Source of the DNA: Bacteroidales bacterium | Lineage (GTDB): Bacteria > Bacteroidota > Bacteroidia > Bacteroidales > P3 | Length of the DNA stretch: 7,727 nt | Direction: 5' to 3' | NCBI GenBank assembly: GCA_017507285.1 | Contig: JAFWBF010000170.1 | Location: 1-7,727, forward strand | Shown: in pieces, positions 5,923 to 7,727 of the stretch | Layout of the letters: the number at the start of each line of letters is the position of its first letter | How positions within the stretch are numbered: the first letter of the stretch is position 1 | Notes under the pieces: model-generated | The model's input: the letters and a program-made list of their open reading frames with translations, nothing else | Databases searched by the model: none | Told to the model about the DNA's origin: nothing | Position numbers and translations under genes: made by a program

Positions 5923-6402
5923 ATGAGAAAAATCAACAACCCATTCCACGAACTTCAAGGCTATAACTGCTTTGCATGTTGCCCTACCAACGAGCATGGC
6001 TTGCAAATGGATTTTTTTGAAGATGGAGAGTATGTATGTGCCAATTGGACACCTAAAAGTCATTTTGAAGGCTATCCCAACATCCTGCATGGAGGCATCC
6101 AATCAACACTGCTTGACGAAATAGCAGCTTGGGCTGTATACATAAAAGGACGCACCTCGGGTGTAACTTCGCGTATGAATGTGAAATATCACAAACCCGT
6201 AGCCGTCAAAGGAAACACACTGCTTCTCAGAGCAAAAATAACCGAAACAAGAAGACGATTTGCCACCATAAAAGCCGAATTGATAAACAGCGATGGCGAG
6301 GTTTGCTCAGAAGCAGAACTAGTATATTATATGTTTCCAACAGACGTTGCCAAAGCCCAATATTCATACCCCGATTATTCCAAATTTTTCGACGAAAAAT
6401 AA
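5923..6402 (+). CDS. PaaI-type hotdog-fold thioesterase
   Basis: The product is 159 residues. The central hotdog helix signature, ILHGGIQSTLLDEIAAWA (about 54-71), contains the HGG motif (56-58) and the acidic pair D65-E66, which in this family activate water to hydrolyse an acyl-CoA thioester. The strands SRMNVKYHKPVAVKG (83-97) and the following region fit a single-hotdog subunit that oligomerises in the cytoplasm. The N-terminus holds a cysteine-rich YNCFACCPTNEHGLQM stretch, resembling the CFVCG-x-N-x-GL pattern found in a subset of these proteins. It follows the isoprenyl synthase stop by 13 nt and is probably co-transcribed. The substrate cannot be read from the sequence; the neighbour makes an isoprenoid or quinone-related thioester a guess only. 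A 160-residue opposite-strand frame overlapping this region is a shadow. Confidence 0.87.
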   Translation: MRKINNPFHELQGYNCFACCPTNEHGLQMDFFEDGEYVCANWTPKSHFEGYPNILHGGIQSTLLDEIAAWAVYIKGRTSGVTSRMNVKYHKPVAVKGNTLLLRAKITETRRRFATIKAELINSDGEVCSEAELVYYMFPTDVAKAQYSYPDYSKFFDEK

Positions 6403-6493
6403 TAAGAAAAATATTACAGAATAAATAACTGATAATAATTGAGTTATGAAATATAATAAAAATAAATGGTGCAAAAAAACGAAAAATACTTTT

Positions 6494-6520
6494 TTTGTTG
6501 AAAATATATGCCTAAATTTG
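6494..6520 (+). promoter_or_regulatory. Likely promoter of the exbB operon
   Basis: TAAATTTG (6513-6520) is an exact -7 element and would start transcription near 6527, giving a leader of about 56 nt. A TTTG (6494-6497) lies upstream, but the 15-bp spacer is shorter than the usual 19-21. The strength of the -7 box and the 180-bp gap before exbB support an independent promoter. Confidence 0.55.
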
Positions 6521-6582
6521 CATGTTGAACAGACAACACGAAAAATTAAATAACTAATTAATAATTAACAGTTTAAATTATC

Positions 6583-7416
6583 ATGAAAAAAGTAATTGCT
6601 TTATTGTCAATAGCTGGATTATTGGCATTTTCCAATTTCAATGGCTTAAAAGCACAAGAACAAACACAAGCTGCTGAAGCCACAGAACAAACTACCGATA
6701 GCACTGCTGCTACAGTTGACACTGTTGCTGAAGCTGCTGCTGCTGAAGAAATCGTAGAAGAAGTTTCTACAGAAGAAGCTGCTCCTCTTACATTCCACCA
6801 AGTATTGAAACAAAAATACATCGAAGGTGGTGCAGGTTGGATGACTCCTATCTTGTTGTGCCTTCTTTTCGGTTTGGCATTAGTTATCGAACGTGTATTG
6901 TATCTAAACTTAGCTACTACAAACGTTGAAAAACTTTTGGCTTCTATAGAAGAAAATGTAAAGAAAGGTGACTACAATGCTGCAAAAGAAGTATGTAGAA
7001 ACACTCCTGGTCCTGTTGCCAGCATATTCTATCAAGGTCTTGACCGCATTGACGAAGGTTTGGAAAACGTAGAAAAAGCTATCACTTCTTACGGTGGTGT
7101 ACAAATGGGACGTTTGGAAAGCAATTTGTCTTGGATAGCATTGTTCATTGCTATTGCTCCTATGTTTGGTTTCTTGGGTACAGTTATCGGTATGGTACAA
7201 GCATTTGACGATATCGAAAGAGCAGGTGACATTTCTCCAAACGTTGTTGCCGGAGGTATGAAAGTGGCTCTTATCACCACTGTATTCGGTCTTATTTGCG
7301 GTCTTATTCTACAAATATGCTACAACTATTTGATCAGCAAAATTGAAGGCCTTGTAAACACAATGGAAGATAGTTCTATTACTTTTATGGATATATTGAT
7401 CAAGAACAGAAAATAA
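6583..7416 (+). CDS. exbB: MotA/TolQ/ExbB proton channel family protein (ExbB)
   Basis: The product is 277 residues. It is the proton-conducting subunit that works with ExbD to energise TonB and outer-membrane nutrient receptors. Residues 1-25 are a signal-like sequence (MKKVIALLSIAGLLAF...LKAQ); 26-67 are an Ala/Glu/Thr-rich acidic linker; membrane segments follow at about 86-107, 184-206 and 224-250. The conserved TolQ/ExbB segment is clear: APMFGFLGTVIGMVQAF (192-208) and ALITTVFGLICGL (229-241), with polar T200 and T232/T233 in the positions of the proton-path threonines. The N-terminal extension is longer than in E. coli ExbB but is seen in Bacteroidetes. Codons such as GCT, GGT, GTT and CGT are much favoured compared with neighbours, suggesting high expression. 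A small membrane protein follows after 67 nt; exbD genes would be expected beyond the window. Confidence 0.93.
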   Translation: MKKVIALLSIAGLLAFSNFNGLKAQEQTQAAEATEQTTDSTAATVDTVAEAAAAEEIVEEVSTEEAAPLTFHQVLKQKYIEGGAGWMTPILLCLLFGLALVIERVLYLNLATTNVEKLLASIEENVKKGDYNAAKEVCRNTPGPVASIFYQGLDRIDEGLENVEKAITSYGGVQMGRLESNLSWIALFIAIAPMFGFLGTVIGMVQAFDDIERAGDISPNVVAGGMKVALITTVFGLICGLILQICYNYLISKIEGLVNTMEDSSITFMDILIKNRK

Positions 7417-7483
7417 TAGTATAAAGGGCTAAATCTCCAAGAGAAATTCATTTCATTATAAACAATTTAATCCTTAAACTATT

Positions 7484-7727
7484 ATGGAAGAGAAATTGAG
7501 AAAAATATATTTTACAATTGTAATTATTCTTGCTATTTTGGCAGGTGCTGCGGCTGTTGCATTTGCAGCAGGTTTTGACGCAAAAAAAACTTTACCTGAT
7601 GCAGGAGTACATACATTCTTTGGTATAGCTTATTGGACTTGTGTTACATTTATTGCTATCGCAATCTTAGGAATGCTAGGTTTTGCATTATATCAAATCA
7701 TTGTAAACTTAAAAGAACAACCTAAGA
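7484..7727 (+). CDS. Small membrane protein of the exbB locus (truncated at window edge)
   Basis: 81 codons are present and the frame is still open at the right edge. The sequence starts MEEKLRKIYF, followed by a hydrophobic segment (about 10-30), a short loop (FDAKKTLPDAGVH) and a second hydrophobic segment (about 45-75). Two membrane helices with a short loop fit the uncharacterised small protein I recall between exbB and exbD in Bacteroidetes; that match is from memory and function is unknown. No promoter was seen in the 67-nt gap after exbB, so it is probably in the same transcript. Start ATG at 7484 is the first available and follows an A/T-rich leader. Confidence 0.8.
   Translation, partial: MEEKLRKIYFTIVIILAILAGAAAVAFAAGFDAKKTLPDAGVHTFFGIAYWTCVTFIAIAILGMLGFALYQIIVNLKEQPK

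Noticed and set aside
5620..6102. 160-codon minus-strand ORF over the isoprenyl synthase/thioesterase junction
   Set aside because: It overlaps two well-supported genes on the other strand and its product is Cys/Phe-rich with no family resemblance.
6425..6447. Hairpin ATAACT/AGTTAT after the thioesterase as a terminator
   Set aside because: Only 6 bp, all but one pair A/T, and no T run follows.
1..7727. CRISPR arrays, tRNA or rRNA genes, insertion sequences
   Set aside because: No repeat-spacer pattern, no cloverleaf or rRNA-like sequence and no transposase was seen; the two repeat structures do not have spacers of CRISPR type.

Overview
The window looks like a chromosomal segment of a low-GC member of the Bacteroidetes, probably Bacteroidales. 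This rests on the gene content, on promoter elements of the form TAnnTTTG (some with a TTTG box about 20 bp upstream), on A/T-rich leaders without Shine-Dalgarno sequences, and on a Bacteroidetes-type ExbB locus. No genus can be named from the sequence alone.

Layout, left to right. The last 37 codons of pstB (phosphate ABC transporter ATPase, + strand) enter from the left edge. A 400-bp gap follows. It contains a long imperfect inverted repeat (about 145-363) with four AAAC-N-GTTT palindromes spaced 20-23 bp, then a terminator hairpin shared with the convergent gene. On the minus strand come dnaN (sliding clamp), a secreted WG-repeat protein, and a separate minus-strand cluster. That cluster, in transcription order, is a 25-residue candidate peptide gene, a radical SAM/SPASM enzyme and a small four-helix membrane protein. 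A divergent intergenic region of about 0.7 kb (4240-4934) holds a 22-bp tandem repeat array and a 9-bp inverted repeat. On the plus strand an operon encodes a short-chain isoprenyl diphosphate synthase and a hotdog-fold thioesterase. After it, a new promoter drives exbB and a small conserved-looking membrane protein that is cut by the right edge.

How the genes work together. Most are housekeeping: phosphate uptake, replication clamp, isoprenoid precursor synthesis and energisation of outer-membrane TonB transport. The most unusual unit is the peptide / radical SAM-SPASM / membrane protein cluster. Its architecture (tiny ORF, 21-nt gap, SPASM maturase with the full canonical cysteine pattern, 7-nt gap, small membrane protein) is what a minimal ribosomally made, post-translationally modified peptide (RiPP) locus would look like. 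The peptide is short enough to be a chance ORF, so this is a hypothesis. The two non-coding repeat structures are the other items not explained by ordinary genes.
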